From Deltaproteobacteria bacterium (GTDB lineage Bacteria > Desulfobacterota > Deferrimicrobia > Deferrimicrobiales > Deferrimicrobiaceae): a stretch of DNA of 64,000 nt. The DNA lies in assembly GCA_016218975.1 (NCBI GenBank), contig JACRCO010000097.1, positions 1 through 64,000 of the forward strand, given 5' to 3'. The position numbers were made by a program, and so were the translations under genes. Below the pieces are notes generated by a model. The model was not told the DNA's origin. It saw nothing but the letters and a program-made list of their open reading frames with translations, and ran no database searches. Of this stretch, positions 7,612 through 15,405 are shown piece after piece (the stretch's first letter is position 1; each line of letters starts with the position of its first letter).

Positions 7612-10600
7612 ACCTGCGCATTTCGTGGTTCGACGGGTATCTCGATCCGGAACTCGGCCCCGCCCAGGCGGCTGCGGCCGACCTGCAGAGCCCCCCCGTG
7701 GTCCTCGATCACGCGGCGGCAGAAACTTAAACCTATCCCGTACCCGTCCTTGCGCGTTGTGTAGAACGGGTCGAATATCCTGTCGCGTATCTCCTGCGGC
7801 ACCCCCGGCCCGGAGTCTGCCACCCGGATTACTATTCTCCCGTCCTCCGGAATGGTGGAAACTTCGATGATTTTCGAAGCCGCGTTCTCCATAGCCTGCG
7901 CAGCATTGGCGATCAGGTTCATCACGACTTGAGCGATGAGGTCCGGGTCCGCCGGGCACTTCGGAAGCGGAACGATTGCGGTCCTGTCCAGCACGATCCC
8001 GCTCTTGCGCAACGTCAGGGCGGTGAAATCGACGGCGCTCTCGACGGCGACGCTCAAATCCACCTGCTCCTTCCGGGGAGAGGACGGACGGACGAAATCC
8101 ATGATCTTCCTTATGACGGATTCTATCCTGTGAGAGGCGGACTGGATCTGAAGGACCACCTCCCCAGCCTCCTCCCTTGCCTGGGTTTCAATGCAATCCG
8201 CCTCCAGCAGGATCTTCCCGAGCGCCGAGAGGTATATGTTGATCCCGGAGAGGGGGCTTCGGATCTCGTGGGCGATCCCCGCGGCGACATGGCCCAGGGA
8301 AGCCAATTTCTCGCGGATAACGAACTGGCGCTCCATCTCCTTCAGCCGGGTGATGTCCACCATGATCGTGAGGAATGCTACGTCGCCGTACGCCCCGATC
8401 GGGGTGGCGCGGCAATGCACCCATCGCATATCGGCGTACTCTGTCGATCCGCCGAACGGGTAAAAACGAAGATCCAGGGTCGGCGGTTTCCGTTCTCCAG
8501 ATAGGACCGCGTTGCAGAACTCCTCGAACATCTTCCTGTCTTCCGGGTGGATGTCGGGAAATTCCCGCAAGGCGTAATTCTCCGGAATGCCGCCGAACAG
8601 CCTTTCCTGTTCGGGATTCATGTAGCCGATCCTTCCGTTCCGGAGGATGAAGATGCCGACGGGCGACTCCGTAACCAGGGAGCGGAACAACTCCTCGCTC
8701 CTCTCAAGATCCGCCTCCGCCCTCTTTCTCTCCGTGACGTCGACGAGGCAGAAGATCAGCGCGCTCACCTTGCCGGCGGGGTCCGTGATCGGGAGAAGGC
8801 TCCAGTCCCAGTAGGTCACCCCCCACTCGGGATGATCCGGGAACTCGAACGGCTTGGCGACGACATTGAACGGCACGCCGGTTTCCACGACCTTCCTGAA
8901 GATCGCCTCGTTTTCAGCGTGTGGATAGAGATCGAAATGGTTCTTCCCGGGGAAGAACTCCGGGGGATAGCCGCATCCGTCCGCGTATGCCTTGTTGACC
9001 CGGATGAAGTTGAATTCCGGGTCCAAATACACGACGCAAAGGTGAATGTTCGAGAAAATATTTTCCAGCAGCGCCATGGATTCCCGGAGCGCCTCTTCCG
9101 TCTTCAGGCGGTACTCGAGCTCCGCCCGCAGCCGGTCGGCGAGAACGGAAAGTTCCGCCGTGCGCTCGGCCACCCGCGTTTCCAGCGCCTCCTTCGCCGC
9201 CTTCAATTCGACTTCCGCTTTCTTGCGCGAGGTGATGTCGCGCATGTAGAGGCGGGCGATCCGCGAGGCGGGAAAGAGGGAGACGTTTCCGGCGAAAGTC
9301 ATGTCCTTGACGGTCACTTCGTGGTGGATAACCGTTTCGCCGATGCCATCCTGACCGCTTGTGATGACGTCCAGGCCGGGAGGGAGAAACACGGCGGCAT
9401 CGCCTATCTCCATCCCGAGTTTTTTCAGTGTCTTTTCGGTCGCCGGATTGAAATAGACGACCTTCCCCGAATAATCCATTTCGAGGACGGGATTCGGATT
9501 CAATTCCGGGAACGAGGCAAGATGCCGGATATGCTCTTCCACACGTTTACGATCCGTGATGTCCCGCATGATTCCGGTAAAAAAAACCTTCTCCCCGGCT
9601 TTCCAGCTCGCCACCGACAGTTCGACGGGAAATTCCCCGCCGCCTTTATGAAGTCCCGTCATCTCGAGGGTCTTTCCGAATATATGGGATTCTCCGTCGG
9701 CGGCCGCCCGGCCCATTCCGTGTTCATGCGCTTCCCGCAGGCGCGGAGGGATGATGGTGGACAGCGGTCTTCCGGTTATCTCATCCGCCGCGTAACCGAA
9801 CATCTTCTCCGCTCCCTCGTTCCACAGGGCGATGGCGCCGTTCCCGTCGACGGTCACGATCGCGTCGTTCGCAGTCTGCGCAACGGACCGGAACCGCTCC
9901 TCGCTCTCCTCAAGCGATTCGAGCATCCTGGCGTTCAACAGGGCGATCGCCGCCAGCTCTCCGAACGCGGATGCCATCCTGGAATCCCCCTCCGTGAACC
10001 CCCCCGGCTTGTTGGCAAGGCCGATAAGGCCCACCACCTTCTTTTCGATCAGCAGCGGGGCGAACATGACGTTTTCCAAATGAGCATGTCCTTCGGGAAG
10101 GAACCTGGTCCACTCGCTGCGGGAGAAATCGTTGTCGAAAACCGTCGTTCCGGCGCGGAAAGCCTCCCCGCGAAGCCCCCGTATCGGCATGGGCAACGAA
10201 GGATCGACCGTGCAGGAGAGCCCGCCTGAATCAAGGAACGCTATTTCATTCTCCGTCCCGTCCTTCGACAGCAGGGCAACGTAGCCCGCGGCGGCGCCGA
10301 CCAGTTCCTTGCAGGAGAGGAATATGGACCGCGCGGTATCCTCGAATCCGCGTTGCGCCAGGACCGATCGCGCACCTTCAAGGAGCGCGGCAAGCTCCGC
10401 CTGGCGGATTTCCAATTCCTGCTTGGTATCAAGCAGCATTTTCTCCGCAAACTTGCGATCCTCGAGCTCCTGCCGCAGCCTTATGCCCAGCTCGTGCTTT
10501 CGGACGAGGTCGGTTGCGACGACCGCCCGATATATCAGGTAGAAGGAAAGGATCTCAAGGTAATGACCGGCCAGATTGGTCAATCCGTAAACGTCGGTGT

Positions 10601-11249
10601 ACAGGGTAAGCAGAAGCTCGGTTCCGGTTGCGGCGACGATGGAAGCGACGAGGAGCTGCAGAACTTCGGGGTCGATCCGGCCCTTTTTCTTCGCGAGAAA
10701 TGCGATCGAGGCGAGGAAGACGCCGGAGATAACGTATTCGCTGATTATTTTGAACGGCGTCAGTCCGCTCCCCTCGACGAAACAATCCGGGAAGATCCCC
10801 CATGAGAAGATCGAAGCGACCAGGAAGGCGGCGACCGAGGCAAACGATGCTAAAACCAGTCTATGGTTCAGGCGTTTTCCGATGAATGCAGGAGCCGCCA
10901 AAAAGGTAAAGGCCATGAGATACCGCATGGCGATCCAAAGTTGTGTCGGCAGGTTCGCGCCGTACCCCGGAAACACCCCCATGCCCTTGTAGGACAACAG
11001 GTGGAGGAGGTCAATGAACGCGAAAAACAGTGAACCGATTCCGAGAAACAGGAAATATCCGGATTCGGAATCGCGCCGTGTGTGCCAGGAGACCATGAAG
11101 ACGGTCCCGGCGACGGAAACGCTGAACAGCTCCGCAAAACTGTGGAAGAGAAGATAACTGTATCGGCTGGAAAGGAAGAGGCCGATGAAAACGAGAGTCC
11201 CTATGATGACGTGATGGCGTTTCGGAAGAGAAGAAGGCTTCCGTTCCAT
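7608..11249 (-). CDS. Large multi-sensor histidine kinase (MASE3-GAF-4xPAS-HisKA-HATPase)
   Basis: 1213 residues. Residues about 8-235 are a multi-pass membrane module resembling MASE3 (HHVIIGTLVFIGLFLSSRYS, then MAFTFLAAP and ISEYVISGVFLASIAF). A coiled segment leads to a GAF domain (about 295-440), followed by PAS domains near 450-570, 575-690, 735-860 and 865-985, with a coiled coil at about 690-730. The H-box has H994 (AGIAHEIRSP), and the ATPase domain carries NLIANAAQA, DSGPGV and GYGIGLSFCRRV. AGGAGG lies just before the ATG, with an 18-bp-stem-bearing leader above it. It heads the operon with the binding lipoprotein, second kinase and NtrC. No C-terminal receiver is present, so it should signal directly to a separate regulator. 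Confidence 0.92.
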   Translation of the reverse strand: MERKPSSLPKRHHVIIGTLVFIGLFLSSRYSYLLFHSFAELFSVSVAGTVFMVSWHTRRDSESGYFLFLGIGSLFFAFIDLLHLLSYKGMGVFPGYGANLPTQLWIAMRYLMAFTFLAAPAFIGKRLNHRLVLASFASVAAFLVASIFSWGIFPDCFVEGSGLTPFKIISEYVISGVFLASIAFLAKKKGRIDPEVLQLLVASIVAATGTELLLTLYTDVYGLTNLAGHYLEILSFYLIYRAVVATDLVRKHELGIRLRQELEDRKFAEKMLLDTKQELEIRQAELAALLEGARSVLAQRGFEDTARSIFLSCKELVGAAAGYVALLSKDGTENEIAFLDSGGLSCTVDPSLPMPIRGLRGEAFRAGTTVFDNDFSRSEWTRFLPEGHAHLENVMFAPLLIEKKVVGLIGLANKPGGFTEGDSRMASAFGELAAIALLNARMLESLEESEERFRSVAQTANDAIVTVDGNGAIALWNEGAEKMFGYAADEITGRPLSTIIPPRLREAHEHGMGRAAADGESHIFGKTLEMTGLHKGGGEFPVELSVASWKAGEKVFFTGIMRDITDRKRVEEHIRHLASFPELNPNPVLEMDYSGKVVYFNPATEKTLKKLGMEIGDAAVFLPPGLDVITSGQDGIGETVIHHEVTVKDMTFAGNVSLFPASRIARLYMRDITSRKKAEVELKAAKEALETRVAERTAELSVLADRLRAELEYRLKTEEALRESMALLENIFSNIHLCVVYLDPEFNFIRVNKAYADGCGYPPEFFPGKNHFDLYPHAENEAIFRKVVETGVPFNVVAKPFEFPDHPEWGVTYWDWSLLPITDPAGKVSALIFCLVDVTERKRAEADLERSEELFRSLVTESPVGIFILRNGRIGYMNPEQERLFGGIPENYALREFPDIHPEDRKMFEEFCNAVLSGERKPPTLDLRFYPFGGSTEYADMRWVHCRATPIGAYGDVAFLTIMVDITRLKEMERQFVIREKLASLGHVAAGIAHEIRSPLSGINIYLSALGKILLEADCIETQAREEAGEVVLQIQSASHRIESVIRKIMDFVRPSSPRKEQVDLSVAVESAVDFTALTLRKSGIVLDRTAIVPLPKCPADPDLIAQVVMNLIANAAQAMENAASKIIEVSTIPEDGRIVIRVADSGPGVPQEIRDRIFDPFYTTRKDGYGIGLSFCRRVIEDHGGALQVGRSRLGGAEFRIEIPVEPRNAQV

Positions 11250-11262
11250 CCCCCCTCCTATC

Positions 11263-11288
11263 CGCCGCCGGTAACGTCGCCGGCGGCG
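11263..11288 (-). promoter_or_regulatory. Hairpin in the 5' leader of the multi-sensor kinase mRNA
   Basis: A perfect 9-bp stem (CGCCGCCGG at 11263-11271, CCGGCGGCG at 11280-11288) with an 8-nt loop lies directly upstream of the AGGAGG ribosome-binding site of the kinase starting at 11249. Its position could affect translation initiation, but nothing in the sequence proves a regulatory role. The rest of the 245-nt gap (11250-11494) holds no other gene that I can support; a second small hairpin, GTCTC/GAGAC, with the catggtgaga motif is at 11445-11463. Confidence 0.35.
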
Positions 11289-11494
11289 ATGCGCGCAACC
11301 TGCCCGTGTGCCATCGTGCTTCGCGAGGGTCCGTTTTTACTATGTTTTTCCATTTGCAGCGCTAAGACTTTGAATTTTATCATCCTGCGGCATCGCATTC
11401 CCTTTCTTTTTTCGGGCCGGAGAGAATCCGGCGGCTGCGGCTGCGTCTCCAACATGGTGAGACACGCGAATGAATCGGATGAGGAAAATGCATC

Positions 11495-12232
11495 ATGGCG
11501 CCAATAAATTTCCCCCAGCGCGATGAATCCGCGGATGACCGTAACGTAACGAAACTTCCCCCCCGCCCCTCCTCCCTGGAGGGACGCACGCTCGGCGATT
11601 ACACCATTTCCGTTAAAGACGAGAAACCCTTGCGCCGGATCGGCTGGACCGGGTTCCGCCTATTCCTTCAACGCCCGGACAGCCGTCATTGCACCGGCCC
11701 GGTGATCGAGGGGATCCACAGCTCCGGAGGCAAGGGGGTGAAGCCGTGGCTGGACATCGAATATCGGGAAGACGTGGATTTTTCCGAGGGGGAAGCGACA
11801 CGAGAGGGGATCTCCCTTCGCCGCCTCGGGCTGGACGCGGATCTGTTCGGCACCCTGGAGAGGCTGATCCCGCCCGGAGGGCACATCATGGTTTCCTACG
11901 AAACGGATGGAGCGATCCACCGGGAAACCCTGCGCCTCCTTGACGCAGGCGTCCCTCCTGCCGCGACCCCGATGGGCTTCCTTCTTTTCCGGTCGGGGTT
12001 CACGCTCGTCAAGAACTGGTACCTGGCCGAGGGGGGGCACGAAGGACCGCGCAAACTGTGGGGGGAAAAGGCGCCTGACACGGAATGGGAGGCGACATTC
12101 CGGCAAAGGACGGAGCGACAGGTACGGGAGTTTCTTGCGCGGACCACCGGCCACGGTTCCGCCGAACTTGACGAAGAAGCCCGAATTCGGGCGGAAGCGA
12201 TTTTAGCGTTCTCCGGACGTGGCAACCCTTAA
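11495..12232 (+). CDS. Conserved hypothetical protein (possibly DUF1122-like)
   Basis: 245 residues, soluble, with no signal peptide or membrane helix. Recognisable blocks are YTISVKDEKP, GPVIEGIHSSGGKG-KPWLDIEY, a stretch about an optimum of GGHIMVSYETD, and RLLDAGVPPAATPMGFLLFRSGF-LVKNWY, followed by a charged helical tail. The combination resembles uncharacterised DUF1122-type proteins as I remember them, but I cannot confirm the family without a search. The ATG at 11495 has GAGGAA about 10 nt upstream. It is a single gene, divergent from the kinase operon and followed by an intergenic repeat. No function is assigned. Confidence 0.75.
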   Translation: MAPINFPQRDESADDRNVTKLPPRPSSLEGRTLGDYTISVKDEKPLRRIGWTGFRLFLQRPDSRHCTGPVIEGIHSSGGKGVKPWLDIEYREDVDFSEGEATREGISLRRLGLDADLFGTLERLIPPGGHIMVSYETDGAIHRETLRLLDAGVPPAATPMGFLLFRSGFTLVKNWYLAEGGHEGPRKLWGEKAPDTEWEATFRQRTERQVREFLARTTGHGSAELDEEARIRAEAILAFSGRGNP

Positions 12233-12271
12233 ATGTAACGTCCTTTGCATCCTCCTTCCCCCGAACCGCAA

Positions 12272-12354
12272 TTCTCACCATGATTCATTGTATTGCGGCT
12301 TGCTGCCATGGACGGACCTGTATCCGCCGCAGTAGCGGATGCATGGTAAAAATG
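12272..12354. repeat. Intergenic structured repeat, two inverted units (copies L and A)
   Basis: The right unit (12306-12354) shares 17 exact bases (GTATCCGCCGCAGTAGC, 12320-12336) plus the following GCATGGT and AAATGG with the unit at 58334-58377. It can fold into an outer CCATG/CATGG stem (12306-12310 with 12342-12346) around an inner ATCCGC/GCGGAT stem (12322-12327 with 12335-12340). The left unit (12272-12310), read on the other strand, matches the same element: TTCTCACCATG, TTC, TGCGGC and GCCATG appear in order. The two units thus face each other around a GCCATGG centre, like paired REP/BIME elements. It fills much of the 210-nt gap between two forward genes. Confidence 0.6.
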
Positions 12355-12442
12355 GGGGCAAGTCCTGCGTATTCAATAAAGATTTCTGCGGCCGTTTCCG
12401 AAATCCTAATTGTCCGAGGGGTTCGGCGGCAGGAGGCAGGCG

Positions 12443-13168
12443 ATTTTCGATTTTGCCACATTCCGTATGAGCGAAATGATCGAATGCGGTTCCGCGATCC
12501 GCGGTATGGGCGCGGGTGCCGGCAGTATGGAGGAGGCGGCGGGGCGTATCGTTCGATATTTGCACGAGAATTTCGGAGACCGGCGTACCGGTGCACAGTC
12601 CTGCGCACTCGTGCGGCTTTACAGGACGTGCCCGTACGGAGAGCTGGACGGTGAACTCAAGTATTTCGCGCGACGCCTTGGCGGTGGTGCTGAAATATCC
12701 CCCGAAACCAAATGCCTGACGTTACTTGCGACGGCGGGGGACCGGTCCGAATGGAACTCCCGCGAAAGTTCCGAGGGACACAAGGCCGTTCCTTTGCCGA
12801 GCGCCAAAGTCGTCTCGCAGGCCCCTATGATCTCGCAGCTCATCGTCCAGTTCGGCCTCGATATCGGTGACGTGGTTAGACCCGATCCGGCGGTTCTCCT
12901 TGAACTGGAACAGAAAACCTTCAACGTCTTCCACGTCGAAGAAGCCGCCGGAAGCCCATACGTCCCCGCGCAACAGGACTTCGTAGTGAAATTCGGGATC
13001 AGGTCGGTCCTCGGGTTCGGAGGAATGCTGCCCGACGGGAATCTGTTCGCTATCATCATGTTCTCCAGGACCGTCGTTCCGCGGGAAAAGACGGACATGT
13101 TCAAGACCTTGTCCTTGAGCGCGAAGATCGCCTTGCTGCCGTTCGCCGGCGGAACGGTTTTCGCCTGA
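12443..13168 (+). CDS. GAF-like sensory protein, partner of the GGDEF-EAL protein downstream
   Basis: About 241 residues, soluble. The sequence carries RMSEMIECG near the start, EEAAGRIVRYLHENF, ALVRLYRT-PYGELD, KCLTLLATAGDRSEWNSR, a central QKTFNVFHVEEA-GSPYVPAQ, and SVLGFGGMLPDGNLFAIIMFSR near the end. I know this pattern as a GAF-like N-terminal sensory module in deltaproteobacterial PAS/GGDEF proteins. Start choice: AGGAGG at 12431-12436 is six nt before ATT at 12443, in frame; the first ATG is 12467 with no ribosome-binding site, and TTG at 12410 is also in frame. The stop (TGA) overlaps the ATG of the next gene (TGATG), so the two products are probably co-translated and cooperate. Confidence 0.8.
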   Translation: MFDFATFRMSEMIECGSAIRGMGAGAGSMEEAAGRIVRYLHENFGDRRTGAQSCALVRLYRTCPYGELDGELKYFARRLGGGAEISPETKCLTLLATAGDRSEWNSRESSEGHKAVPLPSAKVVSQAPMISQLIVQFGLDIGDVVRPDPAVLLELEQKTFNVFHVEEAAGSPYVPAQQDFVVKFGIRSVLGFGGMLPDGNLFAIIMFSRTVVPREKTDMFKTLSLSAKIALLPFAGGTVFA

Positions 13169-15393
13169 TGAGGAGAGGCGCCGCAAAAGCTCCGGTGAAT
13201 AGTGGCGTTCGGACGATCTCCGAAGTCTGGAAACTGAAATCGCACGTTGCCGGGCTGGAAGAGCTTCTCAAGACGTTCGAGCAGGCTTCCCTGGAGCAGG
13301 CCCGCAGCCTGGAGTTCAAGAACATAATCCTCGAAACGCAGCAGGAAGCCTCGATAGACGGCATCCTGATCGTCGACGAAAACGGCGTCGTGATATCGCA
13401 TAACAGGCGATTCGCGGAGATGTGGGGCTTTCCGCCGGAGTCGCTCCTTCACAGGAACCATGCCGAGGCGATGCGACCGATTCTGGGAAAGCTGGGCGAC
13501 CCGGAAGGCTTCGTCGCGAGACTCGGGCACCTCTACGAGCGCAGGGAGGAAAGTGGCCGCGACATGATCCCGCTTGCGGACGGCCGGCTGTTCGACCGGT
13601 ACACTTCCCCCATGATGGGACCCGACGGAACGTATTACGGAAGGGTCTGGTACCTCCGGGACGTGACCGAGCAAGCCATGGCGGACAAATCGTTGAGGAA
13701 ACTGTCCGTCGCCGTGGAAGAGTCCTCCGACTGGGTCCTCGTGACCGGACGGGACGGCAGGATCGAGTACGCGAACAGGGCCGTGGAAACGATGTCCGGA
13801 TACCGGAAAGAGGATCTCTTGGGGCGGACGCCCGGAATCTTCAGGTCCGGCAGGCACGACGAATCCTTTTACAAGGAAATGTGGGAGACGATCCTTTCCG
13901 GCCGGACATTCAGAGGGATAATTTCCAACAGGAGGAAGGACGGGGAGCTGTTCGAGGTTTTCCATACGATTACCCCTCTCAAGGACGGCAAGGGAGAGAT
14001 AACGAATTTCATCTCCATGGCGAAGGACGTTACGCAGCAGAAAATCCTCGAGGAGAGGATCCACCGCCTCGCTTATTACGACGACCTGACAGGATTGCCG
14101 AACCGCGTATTGCATGCGCAGATGATGGCAAGGACGATAGAAATCGCCAGGCGGCACAAACAGAAATTCGCCCTGCTTTACATGGACCTCGACAATTTCA
14201 AGCGGATCAACGAAACTTTCGGGCACACCGCCGGCGACATGCTTCTGAAATCGGTCTCGCAAAAGCTGTCGAGCTTACTCCGCAGCAGCGATTACGTCGC
14301 CCGTTGCGGGGAAGAGAACGTCGATGAAATCCTGTGCAGGCCGGGCGGTGACGAGTTCCTGGTTCTGCTGCACAACGTATGCGAGGCGCAGGATGCCGCC
14401 AGGGTAGCCCGCCGCATTCTCGCGGAATTGTCCGCTCCATGGGACGTGAGCGGCAGGGAAGTTTTCATTACCGCCAGCATCGGCATATCGCTTTACCCGG
14501 CAGACGGGGAGACCGTGGACAACCTCCTGAAAAACGCGGATGCCGCCATGTACCATGCCAAGGCGGAAGGCAGAAACAACTACCAGTTCTACTCGCAATC
14601 CCTCAACGCTTCGGTGCTGGAGCTGCTGACGCTCGAAAGCGAGATCCGAAAGGGGATGGAACGGGGCGAGTTCACTTTGTATTACCAGCCGAGGCTCGAC
14701 GCAACGACCAGATCGATAACCGGCATGGAAGCGCTGATCCGCTGGAACCATCCCGAAAAGGGCCTTCTTTTTCCCGGGAAGTTCATCTCCGCCGCAGAGA
14801 ACAGCGGCCTTATCGTCCCGATGGCGGAATTCTCGCTCCGCGCCGCTTGCGCGCAGCTTAAGACATGGCTGGATGAAGGCCTGAAACCCATCACCGTTGC
14901 GGTAAACGTATCAGGACGCCAGTTCGATCAAAGGAACCTTGTCGAGGTCGTGGACGGCGTATTGCGGGACACGGGGCTCCCCCCCCGGCATCTTGAGCTT
15001 GAGATAACCGAGAGCACGATCATGCGGAATCCCGAGGACGCCGTCCGAACATTGCTTTCCATGAAGGAGAGGGGGATCGGGATCGCTGTCGATGATTTCG
15101 GGACAGGGTATTCGTCGCTGAACTATCTGAAGCGCCTGCCTTTGGATTACCTGAAAATCGACCAGTCCTTCGTCGCGAACCTTCCGTCGAGCCGAAGCGA
15201 CGGGGCAATCGTCCGGGCCACCATCGCCATGGCGCACAGCCTGAACCTGAAAGTCATCGCGGAGGGGGTTGAGACGGAGGAGCAGATGGCCTTCCTCTGC
15301 GAGCACGGTTGCGACGAAATCCAGGGGTTCCTCTTCAGCAGGGCAGTGCCGCCCGAGGAATTCCCGGAACTCCTTGTGAAAGAATCGCTTTAG
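13168..15393 (+). CDS. PAS-PAS-GGDEF-EAL cyclic-di-GMP signalling protein
   Basis: 741 residues, cytoplasmic, with no membrane helix. A short coiled start precedes PAS domains at about 60-170 and 185-290, then GGDEF with its motif at residues 393-397 and EAL with E521-A522-L523. EAL catalytic elements are all present: EALIRW, NVSGRQF, ELEITEST, DDFGTGYSSL (D642-D643) and VIAEGVETEEQ. The GGDEF motif is intact, but about 12 extra residues (EENVDEILC region) sit just before it, where most family members read VAR-LGGDEF. No RxxD inhibitory site is visible there. It may be bifunctional, making or degrading c-di-GMP. It is translationally coupled to the GAF-like protein upstream, a likely sensory input. 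Confidence 0.93.
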   Translation: MRRGAAKAPVNSGVRTISEVWKLKSHVAGLEELLKTFEQASLEQARSLEFKNIILETQQEASIDGILIVDENGVVISHNRRFAEMWGFPPESLLHRNHAEAMRPILGKLGDPEGFVARLGHLYERREESGRDMIPLADGRLFDRYTSPMMGPDGTYYGRVWYLRDVTEQAMADKSLRKLSVAVEESSDWVLVTGRDGRIEYANRAVETMSGYRKEDLLGRTPGIFRSGRHDESFYKEMWETILSGRTFRGIISNRRKDGELFEVFHTITPLKDGKGEITNFISMAKDVTQQKILEERIHRLAYYDDLTGLPNRVLHAQMMARTIEIARRHKQKFALLYMDLDNFKRINETFGHTAGDMLLKSVSQKLSSLLRSSDYVARCGEENVDEILCRPGGDEFLVLLHNVCEAQDAARVARRILAELSAPWDVSGREVFITASIGISLYPADGETVDNLLKNADAAMYHAKAEGRNNYQFYSQSLNASVLELLTLESEIRKGMERGEFTLYYQPRLDATTRSITGMEALIRWNHPEKGLLFPGKFISAAENSGLIVPMAEFSLRAACAQLKTWLDEGLKPITVAVNVSGRQFDQRNLVEVVDGVLRDTGLPPRHLELEITESTIMRNPEDAVRTLLSMKERGIGIAVDDFGTGYSSLNYLKRLPLDYLKIDQSFVANLPSSRSDGAIVRATIAMAHSLNLKVIAEGVETEEQMAFLCEHGCDEIQGFLFSRAVPPEEFPELLVKESL

Positions 15394-15405
15394 TCTTGAC
15401 GGCGC

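Noticed and set aside
11300-11330. A sigma-54 promoter before the large kinase (TGGCAC then GTTGC on the reverse strand)
   Set aside because: The GG and GC elements are about 14 nt apart rather than the required 10.
12306-12354. A GEMM-type c-di-GMP riboswitch upstream of the GGDEF-EAL operon
   Set aside because: The conserved GEMM core (GCAAAGC-type and tetraloop receptor sequences) is absent, and a copy of the unit occurs at 58.3 kb without such a gene.
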